Source: Pseudomonas entomophila
Lineage (GTDB): Bacteria > Pseudomonadota > Gammaproteobacteria > Pseudomonadales > Pseudomonadaceae
Direction: 5' to 3'
Length of the DNA: 64,000 bases
Assembly: GCF_029193575.1 (NCBI RefSeq)
Contig: NZ_JARGCS010000024.1
Location: forward strand, 1 to 64,000
The notes under the pieces were generated by a model. That model ran no database searches and had not been told where the DNA came from. It was given only the letters and a program-made list of their open reading frames with translations. The position numbers were made by a program, and so were the translations under genes. Each line of letters opens with the position of its first letter. Positions within the stretch are counted from its first letter, which is position 1. Shown piece after piece: positions 42,451 to 54,928 of the stretch.

Positions 42451-43400
42451 TGGCCCAGCAAGATATCATCGCCCGCTCGGCCACCACGACCGTACCGCCC
42501 TCGGTGCGCCAGCAGCAGGAAGTGGCCAAGCTGATCGACACCACCCAGTGCATCGGCTGCAAGGCCTGCCAGGTGGCGTGCTCGGAGTGGAACGAACTGC
42601 GCGACGAGGTCGGCCACAACCACGGCACCTACGACAACCCCCAGGACCTCACTGCCGACACCTGGACGCTGATGCGCTTCACCGAGCACGAGCGCGACGA
42701 CGGCAACCTCGAATGGCTGATCCGCAAGGACGGCTGCATGCACTGCGCCGACCCCGGTTGCCTCAAGGCGTGCCCCAGCCCCGGGGCGATCATCCAGCAC
42801 GCCAACGGCATCGTCGACTTCAATCAGGACCACTGCATCGGCTGTGGCTACTGCATCACCGGCTGCCCGTTCAACATCCCGCGGATCTCGCAGAAGGACC
42901 ACAAGGCCTACAAGTGCAGCCTGTGCTCCGACCGCGTGGCCGTGGGCCTGGAGCCGGCCTGCGTGAAGACCTGCCCGACCGGGGCGATCGTCTTCGGCAG
43001 CAAGGAGCAGATGAAGGTGCACGCCGCCGAGCGCATCGTCGACTTGAAGTCCCGGGGCTTCGACAACGCCGGGCTCTACGACCCGGACGGCGTCGGCGGC
43101 ACCCACGTGATGTACGTGCTGCACCACGCCGATACCCCGCGCATTTACGCCGGCCTGCCGGACCAGCCGGTGATCAGCCCGCTGGTGGGCCTGTGGAAGG
43201 GCATCAGCAAGCCCCTGGCGCTGCTGGCCATGGGCGCGGCGGTGCTGGCCGGGTTCTTCCACTACGTGCGCGTCGGCCCGCAGCGGGTCGAGGAAGACGA
43301 ACACCCCGCGCCGCCGGATGCCAGCGTGCACTCGGTGGACCCGGCGGTACACGTCTATGACCCAGGCAAGCCCGGCGGGCAAGGGGAGCAGCGGCCATGA
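42450..43400 (+). CDS. fdoH: Formate dehydrogenase beta subunit (four [4Fe-4S] clusters)
   Basis: This 316-residue iron-sulfur protein carries electrons from the alpha subunit to the membrane cytochrome. Cys clusters are C34[10 protein letters not shown]44, the [20 protein letters not shown] block, [17 protein letters not shown] and [24 protein letters not shown] (shown by key Cys). A single membrane anchor near residue 250-270 ([19 protein letters not shown]) precedes a short cytoplasmic tail. The ATG overlaps the alpha-subunit stop (TGATG), and its own stop overlaps the gamma-subunit start by four bases. Confidence 0.96.
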   Translation: MAQQDIIARSATTTVPPSVRQQQEVAKLIDTTQCIGCKACQVACSEWNELRDEVGHNHGTYDNPQDLTADTWTLMRFTEHERDDGNLEWLIRKDGCMHCADPGCLKACPSPGAIIQHANGIVDFNQDHCIGCGYCITGCPFNIPRISQKDHKAYKCSLCSDRVAVGLEPACVKTCPTGAIVFGSKEQMKVHAAERIVDLKSRGFDNAGLYDPDGVGGTHVMYVLHHADTPRIYAGLPDQPVISPLVGLWKGISKPLALLAMGAAVLAGFFHYVRVGPQRVEEDEHPAPPDASVHSVDPAVHVYDPGKPGGQGEQRP

Positions 43401-44053
43401 AAGACGACAAACCGATCCTGCGCTACAACGCCAACGAGCGCACCAACCACTGGATCGTCGCCCTCCTGTTCTTCATGGCCGGGCTGTCGGGGCTGGCGTT
43501 GTTCCACCCGGCGCTGTTCTGGTTGAGCGAGCTGTTCGGCGGCGGGCCATGGACGCGCATCCTGCACCCGTTCCTGGGCGTGGCGATGTTCGTGTTCTTC
43601 CTCGGGCTGGTGCTGCGTTTCTGGCGGGCCAATTTCATCACCGCCAACGACCGCCTGTGGTTGCGGCGCATCGACCGGGTGATGCGCAACGAAGAGGAGG
43701 GCGTGCCGCCGATCGGCAAGTACAACGCCGGGCAGAAACTGCTGTTCTGGACCTTGCTGCTGTGCATGCTGGTGCTGCTGTTCAGCGGCGTGGTGATCTG
43801 GCGCGCGTATTTCAGCCACTACTTCGACATCGGGGCGATTCGCCTGGCCACCCTGGCCCATGCCTTGGCGGGGTTCGTGCTGATCCTCAGCATCATCGTG
43901 CACATCTACGCCGGCATCTGGATCAAGGGCTCGGTCGGCGCCATGCTGCATGGCTGGGTCAGCCGCGCCTGGGCGCGCAAACACCATGAACTGTGGTACC
44001 GCGACGTGACCGGCGACAAGTCGCCACCGCGTCACGGTGGAAAAGAAGGATGA
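43397..44053 (+). CDS. fdoI: Formate dehydrogenase gamma subunit, cytochrome b556
   Basis: This 218-residue protein has four membrane spans and binds two b-type haems that reduce quinone. [21 protein letters not shown] carries the first haem His; [22 protein letters not shown] has two further His residues in the last span. It completes the FdoGHI complex. The 3' end was taken at the TGA at 44051-44053; the next gene starts five bases later. Confidence 0.95.
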   Translation: MKDDKPILRYNANERTNHWIVALLFFMAGLSGLALFHPALFWLSELFGGGPWTRILHPFLGVAMFVFFLGLVLRFWRANFITANDRLWLRRIDRVMRNEEEGVPPIGKYNAGQKLLFWTLLLCMLVLLFSGVVIWRAYFSHYFDIGAIRLATLAHALAGFVLILSIIVHIYAGIWIKGSVGAMLHGWVSRAWARKHHELWYRDVTGDKSPPRHGGKEG

Positions 44054-44057
44054 ACGC

Positions 44058-44984
44058 TTGAGCACGATACTCGAACCCGGGCAGATCGAAGCGTCGGCGG
44101 TGACGCCGCCGTTCCTGCACCTGCCGCCCGTCAACCTGTTCAGCCTGCGCGCCGAGCGCCTGGGGCGGCTTGCCGAGGGCCATGCCCTGGGTGATTACCT
44201 GCGCCTGGTCGCTGCGCTGTGCCAGGTGCAGCAGCAACTGCTCGATGACCCGCCTGGCGGCGTGCCAGTGGCCGAGCAGCGCCAGCGCCTGTGCATCAGT
44301 CACGGCCTGCCGCCGCTGGCCGCCGACAGCCTGGTGCGCGAAGGGCCATGGCTGGTGTGGTTGCAGGCGTTGCTCGAGCGCTTCCCGACGCCTGCCGCCG
44401 GCCCGTTGGCCGAAGCCGTGCAGGTGCTGCGCGGCGCCGACGAGGCGCAGCGCAAGGGTTGGGGCATCGCCTTGCTGGGCGGCCAGTACGATGCTGTGCC
44501 GGCGGCGCTGGTGCCCTTCATCGGCGCCGCGCTGCAAGCGGCCTGGGCCAGTTGGTTGCAGGCCGTGCCCAGTGAGGAGTTGAAGCCCGCCAGCAGCCTG
44601 GCCCAGTGCCCGGCCTGCGGTTCGCCGGCGATGGCCGGGTTGGTGCGCAACCGTGGCCGGCACAATGGCCTGCGTTACCTCGCCTGCTCGCTGTGCGCCT
44701 GTGAATGGCATGTGGTGCGGGTCAAGTGCGTGTACTGCGAGTCGAGCAAGGACCTGCGCTACACCAGCCTGGAAGACGACCGCCACGCCCCCGGCAAGGC
44801 GCCGCTGCGCGCCGAGTGCTGCCCGGGGTGCAACACCTACCTCAAGCACTGCTACCTGGAGAACGACGCCGTCGCGGATGCGCTGGCCGACGACCTGGCG
44901 AGCCTGGCCCTGGACATCCGCCTGGACGACGAAGGCTACCAGCGCCTGGCGCCGAACCTGATGCTGGCGCCGGGCGGAGGGTGA
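44058..44984 (+). CDS. fdhE: Formate dehydrogenase accessory protein FdhE
   Basis: FdhE is a cytoplasmic protein needed for activity of respiratory formate dehydrogenases. The 308-residue protein from TTG 44058 begins MSTILEPGQIEASAVTPPF, matching relatives, with AAGAAGGAT upstream. A GTG at 44037 is an alternative that would overlap fdoI by 17 bases. The C-terminal part has the rubredoxin-like CxxC motifs: CPACGS, CSLCACEWH, CVYCES and CCPGCNTYLK. Placement between fdoI and selA links it to the selenoprotein. Confidence 0.92.
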   Translation: MSTILEPGQIEASAVTPPFLHLPPVNLFSLRAERLGRLAEGHALGDYLRLVAALCQVQQQLLDDPPGGVPVAEQRQRLCISHGLPPLAADSLVREGPWLVWLQALLERFPTPAAGPLAEAVQVLRGADEAQRKGWGIALLGGQYDAVPAALVPFIGAALQAAWASWLQAVPSEELKPASSLAQCPACGSPAMAGLVRNRGRHNGLRYLACSLCACEWHVVRVKCVYCESSKDLRYTSLEDDRHAPGKAPLRAECCPGCNTYLKHCYLENDAVADALADDLASLALDIRLDDEGYQRLAPNLMLAPGGG

Positions 44985-45010
44985 GGGTCTACACTGCTAC
45001 ACCGAGTCGC

Positions 45011-45096
45011 CCCTATCGCGGGGCAAGCCCGCTCCTACAAGGACCGCGCCGCCTTTGCGGATGGCGGGCAACCTGTAGGGGCTTGCCCGGCGATAA
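45011..45096. repeat. Inverted REP pair between fdhE and selA
   Basis: CCTATCGCGGGGCAAGCCCG...CTCCTACAA (45012-45040) and its inverted partner CCTGTAGGGGCTTGCCCGGCGATAA (45072-45096) flank a 31-base spacer. The core matches the P. putida REP family. It sits in the 151-base gap within the fdo-sel gene group and could stabilise or terminate the upstream mRNA. Confidence 0.8.
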
Positions 45097-48470
<3,374 letters not shown>

Positions 48471-48488
48471 GCCCGGCCCCGAGTTCAA

Positions 48489-48584
48489 GGAAGGCAATCG
48501 CGCCCGGTGGCGCGGCCGGGCTTCAAACCCGGTTGGGGACGGCAGCCGTTCCCGGGCAGGTTCGACTCCCGCTGCCTTCCGCCA
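48489..48584 (+). tRNA. selC: tRNA-Sec (anticodon UCA)
   Basis: The 96-base sequence has the 8-bp acceptor stem special to tRNA(Sec), GGAAGGCA (48489-48496) with TGCCTTCC (48573-48580), discriminator G and encoded CCA (48582-48584). The anticodon loop CTTCAAA (48521-48527) carries TCA at 48523-48525. A long variable arm (GGGGACGGCAGCCGTTCCC region) and the T loop GGTTCGACTCC follow. It lies 18 bases after selB, probably on the same transcript. Confidence 0.96.
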
Positions 48585-48607
48585 ATGTCCTGTGCGACCG
48601 AGCTGGA

Positions 48608-48634
48608 GCCATCGCGGGCTTGCCCCGCGATGGC
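48608..48634. repeat. REP palindrome between tRNA-Sec and ansA
   Basis: GCCATCGCGGG/CCCGCGATGGC around CTTGC forms a near-perfect hairpin of the REP family. It lies in the convergent gap and may act as terminator for both sides. Confidence 0.7.
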
Positions 48635-48653
48635 GTACTGACTGGCGAAACGC

Positions 48654-49643
48654 TCAGGCGCGTTCCCCGCACAGGTCCAGCGCGAACCAATGCTCCGCCG
48701 CCTGCACATCCAACCCTGCCCCCAGCAGCGCGAACAGCTTGCCCAGCGCCGCCTCACGGGTCATGCCCCCTGCACTGACCAGGCCGGTATCGCGCAGGCG
48801 GCTACCCGCCGCATAGGTGTCGAACACCACCGAACCCTCCGGGCACTGGCTGATCGCAACGATCACCACCCCGCCCTGGCGGGCGTCGTGCAGCACGTCG
48901 AGCAGCGCCTGGTCATCCGACGGCCCGGTGCCGCTGCCGTAGCATTCCAGCACCAGCCCTTGCACGCCGGCATCGAACAGCCCGCGCAGGTGCTCGGCGG
49001 CCAGCCCCGGGAACACCGGCAGCACGGCCAGGTTCACCGGCACGCGCGGCTGGCGGTAGCCCAGCGCCGCCGGGATCGTTTCGGCGCGCTCGCCCTCGCG
49101 GTGGCGTGCTGGCGCGGCGAAGGCGTCGAATGCCTCGCTGCGCAGCTTCGACGCGCGGCAGCCGTGCAGCAACTGGCCGTGGAAGAACAACTGCACGCCG
49201 TCTTCCAGGCCGCTTTCGAACAGCGCCAAAGCGCCGCAGAGGTTGTCCCAGGCATCGCTGCCAGGCGCACCGGCCGGCAGCATCGAACCGGTCAGCAGCA
49301 CTGGCACACGCAGGCCCAGCAGCAGGAACGACAGGGCTGCGGCGCTGTAGGCCAGGGTGTCGGTGCCGTGCAGCACCAGCACGCCGTCGTGGCCGTCACG
49401 CTCGACGGCCTCGACGATGGCGTCGCGCATGGCCAGCCAATTGGTTTGTTGCATGTTGGCGCTGTCGAGCAGGGGGTTCAGCTCGCGCAGGGTCCATTGC
49501 AGCTGTGGCGCATCCGTACGCTGGGCCAGGTGTTCACGCATCCGTGCGTCGAAGCCACCGGCTGGTGCCAGGCCCGCGGGGGTCTGCAGCATGCCGATGG
49601 TGCCTCCGGTGTAGAGGACGAGAAGGTTCTGGACTGCACGCAT
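48654..49643 (-). CDS. ansA: L-asparaginase, type I-like
   Basis: This 329-residue enzyme hydrolyses asparagine to aspartate and ammonia. The two catalytic threonine motifs are visible: LYTGGTIGML (Thr15 area) and LVLHGTDTLAYSAAAL (Thr-Asp pair near residue 92-93). LLTGSMLPAGAPGSDAWDNL is another family block. There is no signal peptide, so it is cytoplasmic. Its upstream neighbour on the same strand is an amino-acid symporter; the 70-base gap could allow co-transcription. Confidence 0.9.
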   Translation of the reverse strand: MRAVQNLLVLYTGGTIGMLQTPAGLAPAGGFDARMREHLAQRTDAPQLQWTLRELNPLLDSANMQQTNWLAMRDAIVEAVERDGHDGVLVLHGTDTLAYSAAALSFLLLGLRVPVLLTGSMLPAGAPGSDAWDNLCGALALFESGLEDGVQLFFHGQLLHGCRASKLRSEAFDAFAAPARHREGERAETIPAALGYRQPRVPVNLAVLPVFPGLAAEHLRGLFDAGVQGLVLECYGSGTGPSDDQALLDVLHDARQGGVVIVAISQCPEGSVVFDTYAAGSRLRDTGLVSAGGMTREAALGKLFALLGAGLDVQAAEHWFALDLCGERA

Positions 49644-49713
49644 GGAAGGGTTCCGTAGCGGGAAGCGAAGGAGAGTCAGCCGCCCGCGAGCGGGGCGGCT
49701 GGGGGGCAGGGTA

Positions 49714-51156
49714 TCAGCGCTGGTGCTGGAGTTCGCCAGCCATTTTGTCAGCGGCTGTTTCAGCCTGCGGGTTGGCCGGCCAGGCGGCGCGGTCCAGGTC
49801 CAGGTCGGCGAACTTGCTGGAGTCGAACACTGGTTGCTTGATGCCGGCCTTGCGCTGCACGTCGTAGTCGCGCATCACGCGCAGGCCGATCTTGAACAAC
49901 AGGGCCAGGGCGACCAGGTTGACGAACGCCAGGCAGGTCATGGTGATGTCGGCGAAGGCGAACACGGTCGACAGGTCCTGCATCGAACCCCACACCACCA
50001 GTGCCAGCACCAGGCCACGGAAGGCCATCAGCACCGCGCGGTTGCGGCTCAGGAACTGCAAGCTGTTCTCGCCCAGGTAGTAGTTGTAGAGAATGCAGGT
50101 GAAGACGAACAGCGACAGCGCGACGCTGACGAAGATGCGGCCCCAGTCACCGACCACGGCGGCCAGCGAGTTCTGGGTCAGGACGATGCCGTCGCCTTCG
50201 AAGCCCGGGGTGTAGAAGCCCGACAGCAGGATCAGCAGCGCGGTGCAGGTGCAGATCACGAAGGTGTCGAGGAACACGCTGAAGGCCTGGACCACGCCTT
50301 GGGCGCCCGGGTGCTTCACCGCAGCCACGGCCGCCACGTTCGGTGCACTGCCCAGGCCCGCTTCGTTGGCGAATACGCCACGCTTCACGCCCATGACGAT
50401 GGCGCTGCCGAGCAGGCCGGCGAAGGCCGGGTCGAGGCCGAAGGCGCTCTTGAAGATGGTTTCCAGCATGGCCGGCACGTGCTCGATCTGGGTGCCGATC
50501 ACGTACAGGGTCACGCCGATGTAGGCCAGGGTCTTGATCGGGACCAGCAGGTCCGATACCGCGGCGATGCGCTTGATGCCGCCGATGAAGGTGATGGCCA
50601 GCAGCACGGCCAGGACGATACCGGTGTGGCGTGGGTCGAAGGCAAAGGCGTTCTGCAGCGAATGGGTCACGGTGTACGACTGCAGGCCGATGAAGGCGAA
50701 GCCGTAGGTGACCAGCAGCAGGATCGAGAACACGATCGCCATGCTCTTGAGCTTCAGGCCGTGCTGGATGTAGTACGCCGGGCCGCCGCGGTACAGGCCG
50801 TCGCCGTCGGCGCGCTTGTAGACCTGGGCCAGGGTGCACTCGAAGAAGCTGCTGGACATGCCCACCAGCGCGGTGACCCACATCCAGAACACCGCGCCTG
50901 GGCCGCCCAGGGTCACGGCGATGCCGACACCGGCGATGTTACCGGCACCGACGCGGCCGGCTAGGCTCAGCATCAGGGCCTGGAACGAGCTCAGCTGGCC
51001 AGCCTGGCCACGCAGGGATTCCTTGAAAACGCCGAACATGTGGCCGAAGTGGCGGAACTGGACGAAACGGGAGCGGATGGTGAAGTAGCTACCGAGCCCG
51101 ACGATCAGGACGATGAGCAGCTTTCCTGAGAGGAAATCGTTAAGTGTTTCGAGCAT
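49714..51156 (-). CDS. Sodium:alanine/glycine symporter family (AGCS) transporter
   Basis: This 480-residue protein has about ten to eleven membrane spans and the AGCS signature GRVGAGNIAGVGIAVTLGGPGA near residue 67. GLYRGGPAYYIQHGL and NEAGLGSAPNVAAVAA are other family blocks. Such carriers take up alanine, glycine or related amino acids with sodium. The downstream asparaginase (same strand) suggests that asparagine or glutamine could be the substrate, but this is only context. A divergent regulator gene starts 180 bases away. Confidence 0.9.
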   Translation of the reverse strand: MLETLNDFLSGKLLIVLIVGLGSYFTIRSRFVQFRHFGHMFGVFKESLRGQAGQLSSFQALMLSLAGRVGAGNIAGVGIAVTLGGPGAVFWMWVTALVGMSSSFFECTLAQVYKRADGDGLYRGGPAYYIQHGLKLKSMAIVFSILLLVTYGFAFIGLQSYTVTHSLQNAFAFDPRHTGIVLAVLLAITFIGGIKRIAAVSDLLVPIKTLAYIGVTLYVIGTQIEHVPAMLETIFKSAFGLDPAFAGLLGSAIVMGVKRGVFANEAGLGSAPNVAAVAAVKHPGAQGVVQAFSVFLDTFVICTCTALLILLSGFYTPGFEGDGIVLTQNSLAAVVGDWGRIFVSVALSLFVFTCILYNYYLGENSLQFLSRNRAVLMAFRGLVLALVVWGSMQDLSTVFAFADITMTCLAFVNLVALALLFKIGLRVMRDYDVQRKAGIKQPVFDSSKFADLDLDRAAWPANPQAETAADKMAGELQHQR

Positions 51157-51336
51157 TGGAAAAATGACCTCGATTCTTATTCTTCGCGTGGAATGACCAG
51201 CGGCGGCTCTGCTTGCCGCTACCTTTGGCGCGCATGGTTGGCCATGACACCAGTGGTTACAATTTCGCGGGTTGCTCCATTTTGGTGCGACTTGATGCTA
51301 GAATCGCGTCATTCGCATCATCTGGAACGCCTTGTC

Positions 51337-52149
51337 ATGGCCGATAACCTCGCCGCCAACCTCAAACTGGCCTGCGGGCACTACCGCTCTATCTCGGAGG
51401 TTTGCCGGCAACTGTCGATCAACCGCGCGCAATTCAACAAGTACCTGAGCGGCCAGAGCCAGCCGACGACGTACAACCTCAAGCGCATCGGCGATTTCTT
51501 CGGCGTCGAGGATTACGAGCTGAACTTGCCGCCCGAGCAGTTCGCCCGGTTGATCGGCGCGCGTGCTCAGGCAGCGCAGGCCGATGCGCAGAACGACCCG
51601 ATCAGCGAGTTGTTCAGGCCCCTGCATGAGCAGGCGGTCAATCTCTCGCGCTATTGCGGCTATTACTTCGAATACTCCAACTGCATGTCGGTGCCCGGTT
51701 CGGTGCTGGTGTCGCTGGTGCACCTGTGGGAAGAGCGCGGCAGCTTCCTGTTCGAGCGCCAGGAGCGTCAGGAGCGCAGCAGTGCCACCCACGTGCATGC
51801 CGAGGTGCGTTGCCGTTACTTGGGCGCGGCATTCCAGTTGCAGGACCGTTTGTTTCTGATCGACTACGAGTCGCTGACCCTCAACGAGATGAGCCAGACC
51901 ATCCTCATCCCCAGTTTCAAGAGCCGCATCACCCGCCTGAACGGCCTCAAGACCGGCGTTTCCAGCGGCGACCGGCGCAACCCCGCCTGCACCCGGGTGG
52001 TGTGGGAGTACCTGGGCGAGGAGATCAACCGCATCAATGCCTATCGCCAGGTCAAGCTGTACCGGCCTGACGACCCGCGCATCGATGATGATGTGCGCGA
52101 GCGCCTGAGCGTGGGGCCGCTGAGCAACGGCCTGTTCGAGATCGAATAA
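51337..52149 (+). CDS. Helix-turn-helix transcriptional regulator (XRE-like)
   Basis: This 270-residue protein has an N-terminal HTH: ISEVCRQLSINRAQFNKYLSGQSQPTTYNLKRIGDFF at about residues 18-54. The rest (about 80-270) is a domain I do not recognise; it contains CGYYFEYSNCMSVPGS and several Cys residues. ATG 51337 (MADNLAANLKLA) is chosen because the HTH begins near it; the frame is open further upstream but without homology. It is divergent from the AGCS symporter, so it may regulate that gene in response to an amino acid. Confidence 0.75.
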   Translation: MADNLAANLKLACGHYRSISEVCRQLSINRAQFNKYLSGQSQPTTYNLKRIGDFFGVEDYELNLPPEQFARLIGARAQAAQADAQNDPISELFRPLHEQAVNLSRYCGYYFEYSNCMSVPGSVLVSLVHLWEERGSFLFERQERQERSSATHVHAEVRCRYLGAAFQLQDRLFLIDYESLTLNEMSQTILIPSFKSRITRLNGLKTGVSSGDRRNPACTRVVWEYLGEEINRINAYRQVKLYRPDDPRIDDDVRERLSVGPLSNGLFEIE

Positions 52150-52215
52150 CCGCCGAGGGCTGCGGGAGCCACCGGCTTTGTTGTGGCCGTGCCGCCCTCG
52201 CGGGTGCCGAACCTG

Positions 52216-53061
52216 TCAGCCCTCGTCGAGAATGAACGCCGCCACCGCCCGCGCCACCTGGTCCGCCACCTGCGGCGCATCGCGCAGGTGCGCGGCGATG
52301 CCGTGGTCGCAGTCGGTGAGCATCAGGCATTCCACATGCGGCGATGGCACCGAGCGCAGCAGCGCATGGGTGACCTCTTCGGGGATCGGGCTGTAGCGCT
52401 GCACCCCGGCCAGCCAGCGGGTGCCGGCCGAGGTGCCCGCGCCCTGGCCGTAGGCCTTGGAATTGAGCCCGTCGTATTCGCCGATCACCAGCAACACCCG
52501 GCCCTGGAACTGGCGGAGGAAGGCATAGCTGTCGCAATCGAGAAAGCCGTAGGGCTGGCGGATCGCCGCAGTGAAGGCCGGGCCGAACGGCTGGTCATGG
52601 GCGGCATCGGGGTACACCGCCGGGCAGATCAGCACCAGCTTGTCCACCGCAGGCAGTTGCGCGGCGAGTTTCAATGCGATGGCGCCGCCCAGGCTGTGGC
52701 CCATCAAGGTTTGGCAACGGTCGGCGATGTGTCGGTGAAAGCGCAGCGCCTCGTGCTGGTTGACCGCCAGGGTCGCCGCGGGCGCACCCGGTTCGCTGGC
52801 GCGGCTGTGCCCGGACAGGTTGCCGCACAGCGAGCCGATGCCTTGCTGTTGCAGGCGATAGAGCAGCGGGTTGAGGCGGGTGAAGTCCGAACGCGCGCCG
52901 CCCACCACGAACAGCGGCGGCGCCCGCTCGATGTCCGGTACCAGCAGCCGTGCCTGCTGCTGGTAGCCGTCGAAGCTTTCGCTGACGAAACGCTCGGCGC
53001 CGGGCGCCGGTTCGTCATGTTGCCAAGTGTCGCGGTAGGGGGACGTGGGTGCGAAGTCCAT
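52216..53061 (-). CDS. Alpha/beta hydrolase
   Basis: This 281-residue protein has the alpha/beta hydrolase nucleophile elbow GHSLGG with Ser123, a likely acid in GEYDG (about residue 200) and a likely His in TDCDHGIAAH near residue 253. The first strand, FVVGGARSDFTRLNPL, lies before it. No signal peptide. It is the last of three same-strand genes (oxygenase, TauE, hydrolase) separated by small gaps. Substrate not known; an esterase or amidase acting on the oxygenase product is possible. Confidence 0.8.
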   Translation of the reverse strand: MDFAPTSPYRDTWQHDEPAPGAERFVSESFDGYQQQARLLVPDIERAPPLFVVGGARSDFTRLNPLLYRLQQQGIGSLCGNLSGHSRASEPGAPAATLAVNQHEALRFHRHIADRCQTLMGHSLGGAIALKLAAQLPAVDKLVLICPAVYPDAAHDQPFGPAFTAAIRQPYGFLDCDSYAFLRQFQGRVLLVIGEYDGLNSKAYGQGAGTSAGTRWLAGVQRYSPIPEEVTHALLRSVPSPHVECLMLTDCDHGIAAHLRDAPQVADQVARAVAAFILDEG

Positions 53062-53070
53062 TGCGCCTCT

Positions 53071-53862
53071 TCAAAGGAACTGATGCTGCAGCCATTCGCC
53101 AAGCGGGTTGCCGGCGCCCAGCAGCAGCTTCAGCGCCATGATGCAGCACACGCAGACCAGCAGCGGCTTGATCAACCTGGGGCCGAAATGCACCGCGCAG
53201 CGCGCGCCCAGTTGCGCGCCAATGAACGCGGCTGCCGCCATCGCCAGGGCCAGGGGCCAGATGATTGCCCCGCTGAGCGAGAATACCGACAGGGCGCCGA
53301 GGTTGCACGCGGCGTTGAGCAGCTTGCTGTTGCATACCGCGCGCAGCAGGTGCTGGCCCAGCAGGATCACGCAGGCGAGCATGAAGAACGAGCCCACCCC
53401 CGGGCCGAACACCCCGTCGTAGAAGCCGATCAGCGGCGCGGCGGTGACGCAGAACAGCGCGTTGGAAATCTTCGCCTTGCGCTCGTGCTCGTCCGGCTTG
53501 GGGCTGAAGGCGAAGTAGGCCGCCACCAGAATCAACAGCACCGGCACGCAGGCCTGCAGGAAGGCCTTGGGCACCAGGCTCACCGACAGCGCACCCAGGG
53601 CGCCACCGGTGAAGGCCATGGCGGCCATGGGCAGGCCGCGCCGCCAGTCGATCATGCCCTTGCGGGCGAACGCCACCGTAGCCGACACCGTGGCCGAGGC
53701 GGCCTGGAACTTGTTGGTGGCGATCGCCGCCAGTGGGTCGATGCCGGCCACGAACAGCACCGGCAGGGTGATCAGGCCGCCGCCGCCAGCGATGGCGTCG
53801 AAGAAGCCGGCCATCAGAGCGACCGAGGCCAGGGTCAGCAGCAGGGTGATATCGATTTCCAT
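53071..53862 (-). CDS. TauE/SafE-family membrane transporter
   Basis: This 263-residue protein has about eight membrane spans and the family block LMAGFFDAIAGGGGLITLPVLF near residue 17 with a second GFYDGVFGPGVGSF block in the second half. TauE/SafE proteins move sulfonates, sulfite or other organic anions. It lies between the oxygenase and hydrolase genes, with 22 and nine bases to its neighbours, so it is likely co-transcribed and may export or import their substrate. Confidence 0.88.
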   Translation of the reverse strand: MEIDITLLLTLASVALMAGFFDAIAGGGGLITLPVLFVAGIDPLAAIATNKFQAASATVSATVAFARKGMIDWRRGLPMAAMAFTGGALGALSVSLVPKAFLQACVPVLLILVAAYFAFSPKPDEHERKAKISNALFCVTAAPLIGFYDGVFGPGVGSFFMLACVILLGQHLLRAVCNSKLLNAACNLGALSVFSLSGAIIWPLALAMAAAAFIGAQLGARCAVHFGPRLIKPLLVCVCCIMALKLLLGAGNPLGEWLQHQFL

Positions 53863-53884
53863 CAGGGGGTGTTTTCCTTGGGGC

Positions 53885-54928
53885 TCAACCGCGAACCAGC
53901 AATGGGTCTTCGCAGATCACCACGGGCTGGGCAAAAGGGGAGTAGCCGAACAAGCGCACGAGCAGGCGGCGGTTGTCCTTGACGATGTCGCGGCCATGCA
54001 GGGCGCGGCAGTTGTTGATCACCAGCGCGGTGTCCGGTTGCAGCATGAACGGCACGGGCGCGGTTTCGCCCACCAGCGTCTGGAAGGCATCGAAGGCGTC
54101 TGCTGCGGCCTGGCTGGCGTGGTCGTTGACCGAGAAGCGGTAGGAGTTGTAGCGCAGGGCGAAACCGCCGTTGGCGTCGAACTGCAGCATCGAGGTGGCC
54201 TGCTCGGGCTCGCCCATGCCTGCGACGAAGCAGTCGCTGCGGGTGAAGTCGAACGAGGACGACGTCAGCGCCAGGGCTTGCAGACCGCTCAAGCGCTCGA
54301 TGACTCCGCGCATGGGCGTCACGTGGGTTGGCTCGTTCGCCGGGTTCCAGCGGGCGGTGAGCACCAGGGCCGACGGTGCCGGCGAGTGGTCGCGTTGGGC
54401 AACCACCGAGCAGTTGTAGGGCGCCTCGGTGTGCGGGCCAAGGCGCAGGCCGGCGTGGGAGCTCAGTTCCACCCGAGCGCCCTGGGTTTCGTCCGGGCGC
54501 GGCACGCTGCCACCACCCTTGAAGTTGCCGACCAGGCGCACCTGCTTGCCTTCATTGTCGATGTCGAAGGCGAACGCCCGGTAGTGCACCAGTTCCAGCA
54601 GCAGCTGGTTGCGCGCGGCGAGGTGCAGGCAACGGGCGTCGTCCTCGAGGCTCGACAGCGCCGGGAGTTCTTCGGGCATGGGGTCGTCACCGGGGCAGGG
54701 CATGCCGGTGTACATCAGCGCGGCCAGGTGGCCATCGGCAAAGCGCTGCAGCGTCGCGCGCTGCTGAGGGTCGAGTGATTGCGCCAGCTGTTGCGCGTGT
54801 TCGCGGGCCTGTTGGGTGACGCCGGGGGCTTGCGGCCCGCCTTGCTGGGCAAGCGATTGGCTGGCGATGGACAACGCCTGGGCCTGCACCGGGGTAAAAT
54901 CCAGGTACGCGACTTCCGATTCCTGCAT
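53885..54928 (-). CDS. Fe(II)/2-oxoglutarate oxygenase, clavaminate synthase-like
   Basis: This 347-residue protein has an iron site of the His-x-Glu type, His166 and Glu168 in GPHTEAPYN, and the distal His311 in NCRALHGRD; Arg320-Arg325 nearby should bind 2-oxoglutarate. The HxE form is typical of clavaminate synthase, asparagine oxygenase AsnO, VioC and lysine hydroxylases, which hydroxylate amino acids. AAGGAACG precedes the ATG. It is first in an operon with a TauE/SafE carrier and an alpha/beta hydrolase. An amino-acid hydroxylase is the likeliest role; the exact substrate cannot be told. Confidence 0.85.
   Translation of the reverse strand: MQESEVAYLDFTPVQAQALSIASQSLAQQGGPQAPGVTQQAREHAQQLAQSLDPQQRATLQRFADGHLAALMYTGMPCPGDDPMPEELPALSSLEDDARCLHLAARNQLLLELVHYRAFAFDIDNEGKQVRLVGNFKGGGSVPRPDETQGARVELSSHAGLRLGPHTEAPYNCSVVAQRDHSPAPSALVLTARWNPANEPTHVTPMRGVIERLSGLQALALTSSSFDFTRSDCFVAGMGEPEQATSMLQFDANGGFALRYNSYRFSVNDHASQAAADAFDAFQTLVGETAPVPFMLQPDTALVINNCRALHGRDIVKDNRRLLVRLFGYSPFAQPVVICEDPLLVRG

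Noticed and set aside
52150..52215. Terminator between the HTH regulator and hydrolase genes
   Set aside because: The gap is GC-rich but shows no clear stem followed by a T-run.
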